Shown: positions 44,917 to 54,165 of the stretch, piece by piece | Layout: every line of letters begins with the position of its first letter | Numbering within the stretch: the stretch's first letter is position 1 | NCBI GenBank assembly: GCA_049472395.1 | Contig: JBLIRR010000013.1 | Coordinates: 81,878-145,877 of the forward strand | Source: JBLIRR01 sp049472395 | Lineage (GTDB): Bacteria; SZUA-182; DTGQ01; JBLIRR01 | Reading direction: 5' to 3' | Length of the DNA stretch: 64,000 bases | The notes under the pieces: generated by a model | The model's database searches: none | Told to the model about the DNA's origin: nothing | What the model saw: only the letters and a program-made list of their open reading frames with translations | Translations under genes and position numbers: made by a program

Positions 44917-46398
44917 GTGGCTAGTTTTACTACTCTATTTAATATTGGCAAGTCTTCTATTTTAGCAACTCAATATGGGATAGAGACTGTTTCGCGTAAT
45001 ATCGCAAATGCAAATAATCCGGATTATACCCGCAGGGAGATAACCTTGGGGGATATAGTGATCGGAGGAAATAATCTTATTGAACCTATAATGGGGGTCC
45101 AGGTTACGGATATTAAACGCTCTTGCGATTCCCTCTTAAATAATCAGATATATGATATGCGACAATCCAAAGCTGAATGGGAAACAAAAGAACAAATTCT
45201 TGAACAATTGGAGGTTATGCTGGGTGAAGACACCAGTCTTTCTATTAATGAAAGCCTCCAGGAATTCTTTAATGCATGGGAAATCCTGAGTCAAAATGCA
45301 TCAGGGATTGCTGAAAGAAATGAACTGCTTTCGAAAACAAAAATTTTGACCCAAAAAATGAATGAAATATCCCTGATGCTCAACAATTTTCAATTTGAAA
45401 TCCGTGGACAAATAGATATTACCCTCGAGGAGATAAACCTCACCTTAGAGGAGCTCTCAACCCTTAATTTTGGAATAAAAAAGAATTCAAATCGACCTGA
45501 GTTATCATCAAAAGAGAACCTGAGTTCCCTGCTTGATGAAAGGGACAGACTCTTAGGTGAGCTTTCCGACCTTGTGGGAACTGTGAGATGGGATAACAAT
45601 GACATGACGCTCAATATAGCCGTAGGAGGATCTTCCCTGCTCATTGATGATATTTTAAGCAGCCTGCATGCTACATTTAGTTCAGACGCTGACGGACAAC
45701 CCATTGTTACCATTAAGAATACCAATTCAAGTAATAGCGAGGCTGAGGTAAGACCTGATTTACTCTCAGGAGGAAAATTAAAAGGGCTCATAGATGCATA
45801 TACGGAGTATATTCCTGCTGCAAAGGAAAAAATAGATACCTTGGCTTACAACCTTATTGTGGAAACTAATAAGCTCCATGAAGAGGGCTATAACCTGTAT
45901 GATATCGAGGATGTGAGTGGGGCCATAAGCACACCTTTTTTTAAAACTTTAAATGAAGATAAAATAATGGGTGCTGCAGGTCTCATTGCACTTTCATCAG
46001 AGATTGCCGATGATCCGAAAAAAATAGCAGCAGCCTTGCCTCTTGATCCTGATGCGGATCCGGACCCGGTGACAAATCCCGTTCATTATGATGATAATCA
46101 GAATGCCTTGAGAATCGCTCAACTTCGGGATAAAAGAATCAACGATCAGACCTTCAATGAGTATTATGCATCAGAACTGAGCCATATAGGTTTTGAAGTG
46201 AAACGTGCAGAGGATAAAAGAGAATATTTTCAATCCATGTATGACCAGTGGTGGGACCGCAAACAGGTCATGTCAGGGGTCTCGCTTGATGAGGAATATG
46301 TCAACCTCATTCAATACCAAAGTACATATACGGCTTCAGCCACGCTTATAAGTATTGCCGATGAAATGCTGAAAACAATAATTGATATCGTATCATAA
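44917..46398 (+). CDS. flgK: Hook-filament junction protein FlgK
   Basis: A 493-aa protein with a GTG start after GAAAGGA. N-terminal SRNIANANNPDYTRREI and C-terminal SGVSLDEEYVNLIQYQ are FlgK signatures. FlgK forms the first junction zone between hook and filament. Confidence 0.94.
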   Translation: MASFTTLFNIGKSSILATQYGIETVSRNIANANNPDYTRREITLGDIVIGGNNLIEPIMGVQVTDIKRSCDSLLNNQIYDMRQSKAEWETKEQILEQLEVMLGEDTSLSINESLQEFFNAWEILSQNASGIAERNELLSKTKILTQKMNEISLMLNNFQFEIRGQIDITLEEINLTLEELSTLNFGIKKNSNRPELSSKENLSSLLDERDRLLGELSDLVGTVRWDNNDMTLNIAVGGSSLLIDDILSSLHATFSSDADGQPIVTIKNTNSSNSEAEVRPDLLSGGKLKGLIDAYTEYIPAAKEKIDTLAYNLIVETNKLHEEGYNLYDIEDVSGAISTPFFKTLNEDKIMGAAGLIALSSEIADDPKKIAAALPLDPDADPDPVTNPVHYDDNQNALRIAQLRDKRINDQTFNEYYASELSHIGFEVKRAEDKREYFQSMYDQWWDRKQVMSGVSLDEEYVNLIQYQSTYTASATLISIADEMLKTIIDIVS

Positions 46399-46418
46399 TA
46401 AGGAAGGATGTAAAAAAA

Positions 46419-47354
46419 ATGGATTTTCGTCTTACCAACCGAGTGATGTATGATCGTCTCATCCGCAATATCAATGCCAATAGGGAAGAGTTGTACAAAC
46501 TTGAAGAGGCCTTATATACAGGGAAAAAGATAAACCGGCCATCTGATGATCCCGGTATTTATATGAATTTATCCAGTATCAAGACGCAGATGGCTGAACT
46601 CGCCCAATATAAAGATAATTGTGATTATGGAGAGGCATGGTTAGATTTTTCTTATGCCACACTCGATACTTACTACGAAAGGCTGATGAATGCGAAGGAT
46701 ATTGCATATCAAGCCTCCAATGATACCTCTACCGGGGAGAGTCGTGAAATATTTGCCCAGATTATTGGTGATCTTCATGATGAACTGATCGGTCTTGCCA
46801 ATACAGAGTTATACGGACGTTACATATTCGGGGGAAGCAACGGGAATAATCCACCAGTGGCGTATATTGATGCCAATGGTGCAGAAGTTCCCTACGAGAG
46901 CCCTGAAGGTCACTGGAGATCCTGGGAAGACAATGGCATATTCGAGATTTCCATTGGAAGTAATAATAATACAATAAACATTGGAACATCTGCCAGTGTG
47001 TTTCTGGAAATAACCGATGGGAAATCTGTGTTTGATATCCTCGCAGGTCTTGAAAATAGTCTTGCGACAAATGATGGTGAAGGCATCAGGGATAGCTTGA
47101 GCCACATCGATGCCGCGCTTGATACGATAACACAAGAGCAATCCAATATTGGCTCAAAGATTGAACGACTCACCTATACGCGTGAGTATATTGAAGGATT
47201 AAATCTAAATCTTAACAGAATTCGCTCTGCCAAGGAAGACACAAATGTTGCTGAAACCTCCGTTGAAATATCTGCCCTCGAGTCAAATTATCAAACCATA
47301 CTTGCCGCTACCACAAAAACAATGAATATGAGTCTTTTTGATTTATTATATTAA
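46419..47354 (+). CDS. flgL: Hook-filament junction protein FlgL
   Basis: A 311-aa flagellin-like junction protein with MDFRLTNRVMYDRLIRNINAN, LYTGKKINRPSDDP and a C-terminal ETSVEISALESNYQTILAATTK. It is the last gene of the cluster; only 13 bases separate it from the convergent ATPase gene and I see no terminator. Confidence 0.94.
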   Translation: MDFRLTNRVMYDRLIRNINANREELYKLEEALYTGKKINRPSDDPGIYMNLSSIKTQMAELAQYKDNCDYGEAWLDFSYATLDTYYERLMNAKDIAYQASNDTSTGESREIFAQIIGDLHDELIGLANTELYGRYIFGGSNGNNPPVAYIDANGAEVPYESPEGHWRSWEDNGIFEISIGSNNNTINIGTSASVFLEITDGKSVFDILAGLENSLATNDGEGIRDSLSHIDAALDTITQEQSNIGSKIERLTYTREYIEGLNLNLNRIRSAKEDTNVAETSVEISALESNYQTILAATTKTMNMSLFDLLY

Positions 47355-47367
47355 ATCCTCTACATAC

Positions 47368-48078
47368 CTATACATACCGTGGTTTTACCAGCAAACTCTG
47401 GGGATCAAGCTTCATATGAAGATTACTCACATTAGGATTATTATGATCTTTAAGAAGTTTCAAGAATACGGCATCCTTTATGGGGGATAAGAAGACTATC
47501 ACACTCACAAGCTCTTGAAATATATTATACGGTTCCGGTATGTTATGTTCATCAAAAATCGTATTCTCTCTATGGGTCCTGGCTGAAAACCATATTTCCA
47601 AATTAAATTCTTCCGCGATTTTCTTAAAGGCCTGAATATAACTCCTGGACGCATTATCAAAATTAAAACCATCTACTATGATTAAATTGGGGGTGAATTG
47701 CCCTTGAATCGTCGCATTTTGAATACCGGTTCTCATTTTTTCTACGGAAAACGTATTATTCATATAGCTCATTATAATAAGGTTCTTCTCTATTCTCTCT
47801 TTTAATTCATTACCATTATCCAGATGAAATGATTCAACAATATGACTGGCAATCTCATCATACCAGAGCTTGATCTTCTCGACACTTTTTTCAACACCGA
47901 TATGAAGTACCCTATTTTCACGGATAATATCATCAAGTGCCAAATAGATAAGACAGGGCGTTTTCCCGACACCTGCCCTTCCCATAAAAAGCCCAAGATT
48001 TCCTTTCCCCAATCCGCCGTGAATTGAGTGCTCCAAAATCCTAATTGGACTTTTTTGTTTTATTTGATTGAGAAACAT
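47368..48078 (-). CDS. RecA-fold P-loop ATPase of unknown role
   Basis: A 236-aa soluble protein. Walker A is GRAGVGKTP (residues 33-41) and Walker B is LIIVDGFNFD (about 134-143). The fold resembles KaiC/RadA/DnaB-type RecA ATPases: one domain, no zinc finger, no helicase parts. A similar small ATPase occurs next to housekeeping genes in delta-type bacteria, to my recollection, without an assigned function. It lies upstream of nothing else on its strand but follows fusA by 16 bases, so fusA and this gene probably share a transcript. Confidence 0.7.
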   Translation of the reverse strand: MFLNQIKQKSPIRILEHSIHGGLGKGNLGLFMGRAGVGKTPCLIYLALDDIIRENRVLHIGVEKSVEKIKLWYDEIASHIVESFHLDNGNELKERIEKNLIIMSYMNNTFSVEKMRTGIQNATIQGQFTPNLIIVDGFNFDNASRSYIQAFKKIAEEFNLEIWFSARTHRENTIFDEHNIPEPYNIFQELVSVIVFLSPIKDAVFLKLLKDHNNPNVSNLHMKLDPQSLLVKPRYV

Positions 48079-48094
48079 GAGGCCTCCTTTTTAT

Positions 48095-50173
48095 CTATAT
48101 TTTATTTTTCTCTTGATATTTTTTCATTAATTCCTCAGCTATTCCTTGGGGAACAGGGCTATATTTGCAAAATTCCATTGTGAATTCAGCTTTGCCCTGG
48201 GTTGCAGACCGCAAGGCGGTTGAATACCCAAACATCTCCGATAACGGCACCTCAGCCTCTACAACATTGTGCACGCCATCCTCAGATGTGCTGATGATGA
48301 TCCCGCGACGTTGATTAAGTCCCCCTATAATGCTCCCTTGAAACTCGGCCGGGCCTTCTACAACGACCTTCATCACTGGTTCCAGAATTTTAGGGCCGGC
48401 CTTTGCGTATGCTTTCCAGAAGGCTCCCTTAGCAGCTTGTTGAAAGGCGATATCAGAAGAATCCACAGAATGGTACGCACCGTCATTAATGGTTATTGCA
48501 ACACCAGTAATCGCAAAACCAATAAGCTTCCCCTTTGTTAAACATTCCCTAAAGCCTTTATCACATGAGGGAATATATTCTCGCGGAATTGCCCCTCCGG
48601 TGATTTTATTTATAAATGAATACTCCTCCTCACTGGTTGGTTCCATAAAACCACATACTCTGCCATATTGCCCTGCTCCACCTGTTTGCTTTTTATGAGT
48701 GTAATCGAAAACCGCATTCTTAGAAATCGTCTCCCGATAGGCAACTTCAGGCATACCAACCTCAACATCAGCATTATATTCCCTTCGCATCCGTTCCACA
48801 TATACATCAAGATGTAACTCTCCCATTCCGGAGATAATGGTTTCATTCGTCTCCGGATCAATATAAGACCGGAAGGTAGGGTCCTCTTTCACAAATCGAT
48901 TTAAGGCCTTCGACATATTAGCCTGTGATTTATTATCCTTTGGTGAAATCTTGAGTTTAATAACCGGTTCGGGAACATGCATCGAGGTCATTGTGAGATG
49001 AAGGCCCTCCGACGTAAAGGTGTCACCCGATGCGCAATCAATGCCGAAGATAGCCACTATATCTCCTGCGCACGTCTCAGTAATATCCTCCATCTGATCG
49101 GCATGCATCCTGACTAATCGCCCTATTTTTAATTTCTTTCCGGTCCTGGCATTGACAATAATATCCCCCTTCCCCAGTTTTCCCTGATAGATTCGCACAT
49201 ATGACAATTGGCCGTATCTGCCTTCTTCAAGTTTAAACACAAGAGCAACGAGTGGCTTTTCAGGATCAGCCAGGAGTATAACAGTTACAGATTCATTAGC
49301 AGAATCGAGGGCCTCATTGCGAATATCATCAGGATTCGGCAAATAAGAACCAACAGCATGCAATAAGGGCTGAATGCCTTTATTTTTATAGGCTGATCCC
49401 ATAAATACAGGGGTCAATTTAAGGGAAAGAGTCCCTTTCCTCACGGCATTAATAACGAGCTCCTCTGTAACTCGTTCCTCTAAAATAGCTTCGGTTAAGT
49501 CATCACAGAATAAGGAGAGAGCGTCCAGCATCTTCTCTCGCTTGGTTTCAGCTAATTCTCTCAATTCATCTGGGATCTCATCATAGCGCACCTCTTCCCC
49601 TTGAGGTCCTTCAAAATACAGGGCTTTCATTGTAATTAAATCAATAACCCCCTTAAAATCTTCCTCCAGACCAATGGGAATTTGCATGGCGACTGCGTTT
49701 CGTTGAAGCTTACTGCATAAATGATCTGTTACCCGGAAAGGATTGGCTCCGGACCGATCACATTTATTTATGAAGGCAATAACGGGCACCTTATACCGTT
49801 TCATCTGACGGTCCACCGTGATGGACTGTGACTGAACACCACCAACAGCACACAACACGAGTATTCCCCCATCGAGGACCCTGAGCGAACGTTCCACCTC
49901 AATGGTAAAATCAACATGGCCAGGGGTGTCAATAATGTTGATAAAATACTCATCCCACCTGCAAAAAGTTGCAGCAGAGGCAATAGTAATTCCACGTTCC
50001 TTTTCAAGATCCATTGAATCCATGGTCGCCCCGACTCCATCCTTCCCTTTCACCTCATGAATAGCATGAATTCTTTTTGTATAGTAAAGAATCCGTTCTG
50101 TGAGTGTCGTCTTTCCAGAATCAATATGTGCGCTAATTCCAATATTGCGAACTTTTGATAAATCTTTGATCAT
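48095..50173 (-). CDS. fusA: Translation elongation factor G
   Basis: A 692-aa EF-G. GTPase motifs: AHIDSGKTT (G1), DTPGHVDF (G3) and NKCDRSGAN (G4). All five EF-G domains are present (G at 1-285, II about 295-400, III-V to the end, ending with FSKYSPVP-like FCKYSPVP). Features such as IHAIHEVKGKDGVGATMD point to the EF-G form typical of spirochaetes, planctomycetes and delta-type bacteria (spdEFG1), which carries the translocation role. The start at 50173 follows GGAGG; an in-frame TTG 12 bases upstream is less likely. Confidence 0.93.
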   Translation of the reverse strand: MIKDLSKVRNIGISAHIDSGKTTLTERILYYTKRIHAIHEVKGKDGVGATMDSMDLEKERGITIASAATFCRWDEYFINIIDTPGHVDFTIEVERSLRVLDGGILVLCAVGGVQSQSITVDRQMKRYKVPVIAFINKCDRSGANPFRVTDHLCSKLQRNAVAMQIPIGLEEDFKGVIDLITMKALYFEGPQGEEVRYDEIPDELRELAETKREKMLDALSLFCDDLTEAILEERVTEELVINAVRKGTLSLKLTPVFMGSAYKNKGIQPLLHAVGSYLPNPDDIRNEALDSANESVTVILLADPEKPLVALVFKLEEGRYGQLSYVRIYQGKLGKGDIIVNARTGKKLKIGRLVRMHADQMEDITETCAGDIVAIFGIDCASGDTFTSEGLHLTMTSMHVPEPVIKLKISPKDNKSQANMSKALNRFVKEDPTFRSYIDPETNETIISGMGELHLDVYVERMRREYNADVEVGMPEVAYRETISKNAVFDYTHKKQTGGAGQYGRVCGFMEPTSEEEYSFINKITGGAIPREYIPSCDKGFRECLTKGKLIGFAITGVAITINDGAYHSVDSSDIAFQQAAKGAFWKAYAKAGPKILEPVMKVVVEGPAEFQGSIIGGLNQRRGIIISTSEDGVHNVVEAEVPLSEMFGYSTALRSATQGKAEFTMEFCKYSPVPQGIAEELMKKYQEKNKI

Positions 50174-50201
50174 GTAAACCTCCAATTGAAATTAAACAAT
50201 T

Positions 50202-50230
50202 ATTTTACAGAATTTTGAACCAGGTGTAAA
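50202..50230 (-). promoter_or_regulatory. Sigma-70 promoter for fusA
   Basis: On the minus strand TTTACA (50230-50225), 17-base spacer, TAAAAT (50207-50202); start about 20 bases before the ribosome site. Confidence 0.6.
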
Positions 50231-50281
50231 CTAGACGAAAGAAGTTTCTTTCTCATTATCATTTAAAGGAGAAATTTTCAT

Positions 50282-50309
50282 TTGATTTTTATAAAATGAA
50301 TGATATAAT
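50282..50309 (+). promoter_or_regulatory. Sigma-70 promoter for SemiSWEET gene
   Basis: TTGATT (50282-50287), 16-base spacer, TATAAT (50304-50309), 84 bases before the ATG at 50393. Confidence 0.5.
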
Positions 50310-50392
50310 GAATGACATCTTAAGCCTTTAATAAGAATATAAGTTTCTTTCAATCTTCATACTGAAAACATCTTTTTTGCATAAAAAATAAA

Positions 50393-50653
50393 ATGGGTGA
50401 ATTATATTTAAAATTAATCGGAATTTCTGCCGCCATATGCACTACGAGCTGTTATTTCCCTCAGTTTATCAAGATAATAAAAACGAGGAAGACGCGGGAT
50501 ATCTCTTTGGGGATGTATATTGTCCTCTCAATAGGCATTTTTCTATGGCTCGTATATGGAATTCTGCTTAAGGACCTGCCCCTTATCTCAGCAAACTCAG
50601 TAACCCTCATTCTCACGTTGGGCGTCTTAATCTTAAAATTAATACATACCTAA
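50393..50653 (+). CDS. SemiSWEET-type sugar transporter
   Basis: An 86-aa protein with three membrane helices: about 7-27, 40-60 and 64-84. The PQ-loop motif is in CYFPQFIKIIKTRKTRDIS; the second half has LWLVYGILLKDLPLISAN. This matches SemiSWEETs, which dimerise to carry sugars such as sucrose or glucose down their gradient. There is no clear ribosome site before the ATG. Confidence 0.9.
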   Translation: MGELYLKLIGISAAICTTSCYFPQFIKIIKTRKTRDISLGMYIVLSIGIFLWLVYGILLKDLPLISANSVTLILTLGVLILKLIHT

Positions 50654-50660
50654 AAGAAAG

Positions 50661-51356
50661 CTAACCCTTGAAATGTAATTCTGCATCAGAGGCGCGAAGA
50701 TATCTGGGCACAACATCAGCAGGATCTGATAATTTCCCTGCTTTTGCATATTCGCATCCTAGCAAGGCGACAATGGCCGCCCGTGGATAAAAAAATACCG
50801 AAGGTGCCATCTTTACACGATCTTGGAGTTCATCCCGGAGCATGGTACCGTATATATCAAGACCGTCTCCCACAAATATTACATCACTTTCCAGTGCTTT
50901 TATCTTTGATACGAGTGACGCCGGCTTTACGCAGGATTCAGGCATCAACGGCACGAGCGTATCCTCCTGCCATTTATAGAGACAGGTAAAAACCTCTTTT
51001 TTCTTCGCATCCATAAGCGGGCAAATGATTGCAGGAATAAAGGGAAATGCGCGCGCCATGACCTCTAATGTTGAGACAGATGCAATTTTCTTTTGACTCG
51101 CATAGGCCAATCCCTTAATTGTTGATACACCGATGCGAAGTCCTGTAAACGATCCCGGGCCAACTGTCGCAGCAAGCACATCAATATCATCAAGTTTACT
51201 CTGTGCCTGCCCAAGCACCAAATCAATGCTCCCGAGAAGTCGCTCTGAATGGGTTACTGTGTTTATAAGGCAGTACTCGGCAATTATTCCGGACTGATCG
51301 TCGAACAATGCAATACTTCCGGCCCATGTCGATGTATCTATTGCTAATAATAACAT
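50661..51356 (-). CDS. tsaB: tRNA t6A synthesis protein TsaB
   Basis: A 231-aa ASKHA-fold protein that scaffolds TsaD and TsaE for N6-threonylcarbamoyladenosine at position 37 of ANN-decoding tRNAs. Seen: LLLAIDTSTWAGSIAL, TVGPGSFTGLRIGVS and KGLAYA. Last gene of the minus-strand operon; its tail meets the SemiSWEET gene 7 bases away. Confidence 0.93.
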   Translation of the reverse strand: MLLLAIDTSTWAGSIALFDDQSGIIAEYCLINTVTHSERLLGSIDLVLGQAQSKLDDIDVLAATVGPGSFTGLRIGVSTIKGLAYASQKKIASVSTLEVMARAFPFIPAIICPLMDAKKKEVFTCLYKWQEDTLVPLMPESCVKPASLVSKIKALESDVIFVGDGLDIYGTMLRDELQDRVKMAPSVFFYPRAAIVALLGCEYAKAGKLSDPADVVPRYLRASDAELHFKG

Positions 51357-51377
51357 TCTTACTCTGTACTGCTCACC

Positions 51378-53522
51378 CTATACTGTTGGCAATCTCACGG
51401 TAATCTTAGTGCCTCGCGGATGATTATCCTCTACGAATATCTTCCCGTTATGATCCGCAATAATTCGATCCACTATGGAGAGCCCGAGCCCTGTTCCCCC
51501 TTTTTTCTTTGAAAAATAGGGCACAAAAACGCTTTTTTTATCTTCCGGCCCGATTCCAACCCCATAATCGCACACCTGAAATGTCGCGCATTGATTGTCA
51601 GGATTGTACCATAAATTCACATCAATTCTTTTCGTCTGATTATATTTTTGATCGCCCATGGCCTCATTTGCATTATCAAGAAGATTTATCAGAGCCCGTT
51701 TAATCTGTTCGCGGTCCATATTTACCAGAGGAATATTTGTTTTAGGGTAAATATTACACAGGACCTTAGGATGAGTCTGACAATACCGATCCACTGTTTG
51801 ACACACCAGTGCGGGTAAATCCTCTTTCTTCAAAGTAGGACTCGGCATCCTGGCAAATCGGGCAAATTCATTTACGATGGTCTTTAAATCAGCTGTTTCT
51901 TCTAAAATAGTATCTATACATTCCTTAAATATTTGTGAATATTCCTCATCCTTGAGAGCGCTTTTTATATGTCTTTTGCGTAATCTTTCAGCTGATAATT
52001 GAATCGGTGTAAGAGGATTCTTAATCTCATGGGCCAATCTTCTCGCTACCTCTTGCCAGGTTGCAATCTTTTGTGCTTTAATTAATTGGGTCAAATCATC
52101 AAAGACAACAACCATGCCTATGAAATGGTGCATCTCATCCTGCAGCTGAGTGACACTGCAGATAAGCGTCTGTATTTGCCCTCCATGGTTTAGCTGAATT
52201 TCCTTTTCATATATATTTTCTTTTAAAGTACTCAGTTTCACAAATAACCTTTTAAGCTCTTCCATTTCAGAATCTGAAAATGCCCTTTCAAAATGCGCAC
52301 CTACTACTTCACTCGCCTTAAGACTCAGGATATTTTCAGCAGAAGGATTTATGGTCGCTATAATACCACTTCCCTGAATCGTAATCACTCCTGAGGCAAT
52401 ATGATTCAGTACTGTCTCGATGTATTTACGCCGTCTGTCAAGCTCCAAATTAGTATTGTGCAGCGTGCTATGAGCGATATTAAGATCCCCTATCATCTTA
52501 TTGAAGGATGTGACAAGTATTCCTATCTCATCATTGGCTTCTGCGTTTACTCTATGCGCAAGATTTCCTGAAGCAACCTCCTTGGTAGCCTTAGCAAGTT
52601 CTTGTATAGGGCCGGTGATGCCTTTTGCCAGATAAAAGCCGAACCAGGTGGAAGAAAAAATAATTAAAAGCGTTATTAAAAAGAAGGTAACCAGGTAATT
52701 AAATTTTAATGGAGTTTTAAATACTTTTCTTCTCCTGTATTCCTCATACGAATTTTTAATATCGTTGATGGATTTCATAAGACCAAACGAGTCAAAATAA
52801 CTAAAGATGAGGGCGCCCGCATGTTCATTCTTTCCCTCATCAAATTTGATTGGCACAACAGCATCAATTAAATATCCATTAAAAGATTCTCTCACAATTG
52901 AATGCTCCTGGCCCTTTAATCCGGGCTCTAACAACTCCTCAACAGGTGGCTCAGAGGTATTTTTCTGAAGAATTATACTTTTGATGGTCTTTATCTCTTC
53001 GCCCCTGCTATTAATTATTTTTATCATTTCAATACCAGGCATCTCAAGATAAGTTCTCATGACAGATTCGAGCTTCTTATCTTTTTCCCTTCTCAATAAA
53101 CCATTCTTTGCAATGTAAGTGCTGAGCGTTTGCATTGAGCTTACTGCCTCACCATATGATTTCTCATAATAGATCTGCGCAATTCCGAGGGATTTGCGAA
53201 GAGCCTCTTCATTTTGAGAATTAAACCACTTCTCAATACTGTTACTGATCAGATTACTTGCTACAAGAAAGAGGAGTATTGAAGGAATTAAGGAGAGAGC
53301 GATAAAGGATATCACTAACTTCGTACGGAATTTTGAGCCAAGAACATCCTGCTTGCGCTCAAAATAAAGCCTAATAAGATTACGGACTACCAGGAGAATA
53401 ATTACTATGAGCAGAATAATATTCAGATTAACAAGACCCATTACCATTACATTGGTTGCTACATCTTCGCCCCTATTGACAACAGTAATAAAAACCCATG
53501 TGTCAATGGACATGATGCCCAC
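51378..53522 (-). CDS. ntrY: NtrY-type sensor histidine kinase
   Basis: Annotated from the GTG at 53522 (714 aa). The frame stays open upstream to a stop just before 53567 and encodes an extra hydrophobic helix that other NtrY proteins have, so the true start is probably a non-ATG codon at 53567 (CTG) or 53564 (ATT), after GAGGAG. In order: membrane helices, extracytoplasmic domain (about 90-275), helix, HAMP (about 300-355), PAS (about 370-480), HisKA with phospho-His in AHEIKNPLTP, and ATPase motifs NLLDNANEA, YGVGIGP and GGTGLGL. No response regulator lies next to it. The upstream DUF4390 gene is a usual neighbour. Confidence 0.88.
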   Translation of the reverse strand: MGIMSIDTWVFITVVNRGEDVATNVMVMGLVNLNIILLIVIILLVVRNLIRLYFERKQDVLGSKFRTKLVISFIALSLIPSILLFLVASNLISNSIEKWFNSQNEEALRKSLGIAQIYYEKSYGEAVSSMQTLSTYIAKNGLLRREKDKKLESVMRTYLEMPGIEMIKIINSRGEEIKTIKSIILQKNTSEPPVEELLEPGLKGQEHSIVRESFNGYLIDAVVPIKFDEGKNEHAGALIFSYFDSFGLMKSINDIKNSYEEYRRRKVFKTPLKFNYLVTFFLITLLIIFSSTWFGFYLAKGITGPIQELAKATKEVASGNLAHRVNAEANDEIGILVTSFNKMIGDLNIAHSTLHNTNLELDRRRKYIETVLNHIASGVITIQGSGIIATINPSAENILSLKASEVVGAHFERAFSDSEMEELKRLFVKLSTLKENIYEKEIQLNHGGQIQTLICSVTQLQDEMHHFIGMVVVFDDLTQLIKAQKIATWQEVARRLAHEIKNPLTPIQLSAERLRKRHIKSALKDEEYSQIFKECIDTILEETADLKTIVNEFARFARMPSPTLKKEDLPALVCQTVDRYCQTHPKVLCNIYPKTNIPLVNMDREQIKRALINLLDNANEAMGDQKYNQTKRIDVNLWYNPDNQCATFQVCDYGVGIGPEDKKSVFVPYFSKKKGGTGLGLSIVDRIIADHNGKIFVEDNHPRGTKITVRLPTV

Positions 53523-53559
53523 TATAATGAGGGCCCATAATAATCTTAATTTATGCCTT

Positions 53560-54156
53560 TTAATCAGTCATCAACTCCTCTTTAAGCTCATCCTCAAGCC
53601 AATAGACCTTCCAGGGAGTTTCAAAATTCCATAATGAGATAAGATTAAACAACTGATTTAAAGGAAAAGGCAGTTTTAAACATTTCATCTCAGCTTTAAT
53701 GCGTATATGATTTGCCTTCTCCTTTTTTATTAATGATAAAGGAAATTCCACTCTCCGAAGTTCGCTGACCCACTTCACTATCTCATCCCAATTACTTGTA
53801 ACCAATGTTTTAGTGTCTTTCCCCTGAACCGATTGTGTGCCCTGATACTGTTTTTTTAAGGAATCATACGATACGGTATACCGTACAGTTGTCCTTGCAA
53901 CTGTCAGGTTTATGAAGGGTGCTATTCTATTTCTGATTTGCAGATAAAATAAAAACTCAGCCGGGGCCCCGGTTGATACAGCCTCTTTTATTTTTTTTGT
54001 AAAGGCTTCCTGCATAAGGGCATTTACATAAAAGACTTCTCCGCTCACTGTCAGATCAATCTCTTTAATAGTAGCTTTTGCAGCAAAAGATGATTCCGGG
54101 ACCAAGAGAAACGCACACAATGCACATATGATAAGAAATGAGGCACATAATTTCAT
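53560..54156 (-). CDS. DUF4390 exported protein
   Basis: A 198-aa protein with a signal peptide (1-25), then a beta-rich domain with INLTVARTTVRYTVSYD and LWNFETPWKVYWLED near the end. DUF4390 proteins commonly precede NtrY genes in delta- and beta-type bacteria. Function is unknown; an extracytoplasmic partner of the sensor is a fair guess. Its stop overlaps the probable ntrY start. Confidence 0.82.
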   Translation of the reverse strand: MKLCASFLIICALCAFLLVPESSFAAKATIKEIDLTVSGEVFYVNALMQEAFTKKIKEAVSTGAPAEFLFYLQIRNRIAPFINLTVARTTVRYTVSYDSLKKQYQGTQSVQGKDTKTLVTSNWDEIVKWVSELRRVEFPLSLIKKEKANHIRIKAEMKCLKLPFPLNQLFNLISLWNFETPWKVYWLEDELKEELMTD

Positions 54157-54165
54157 GGACTATCC

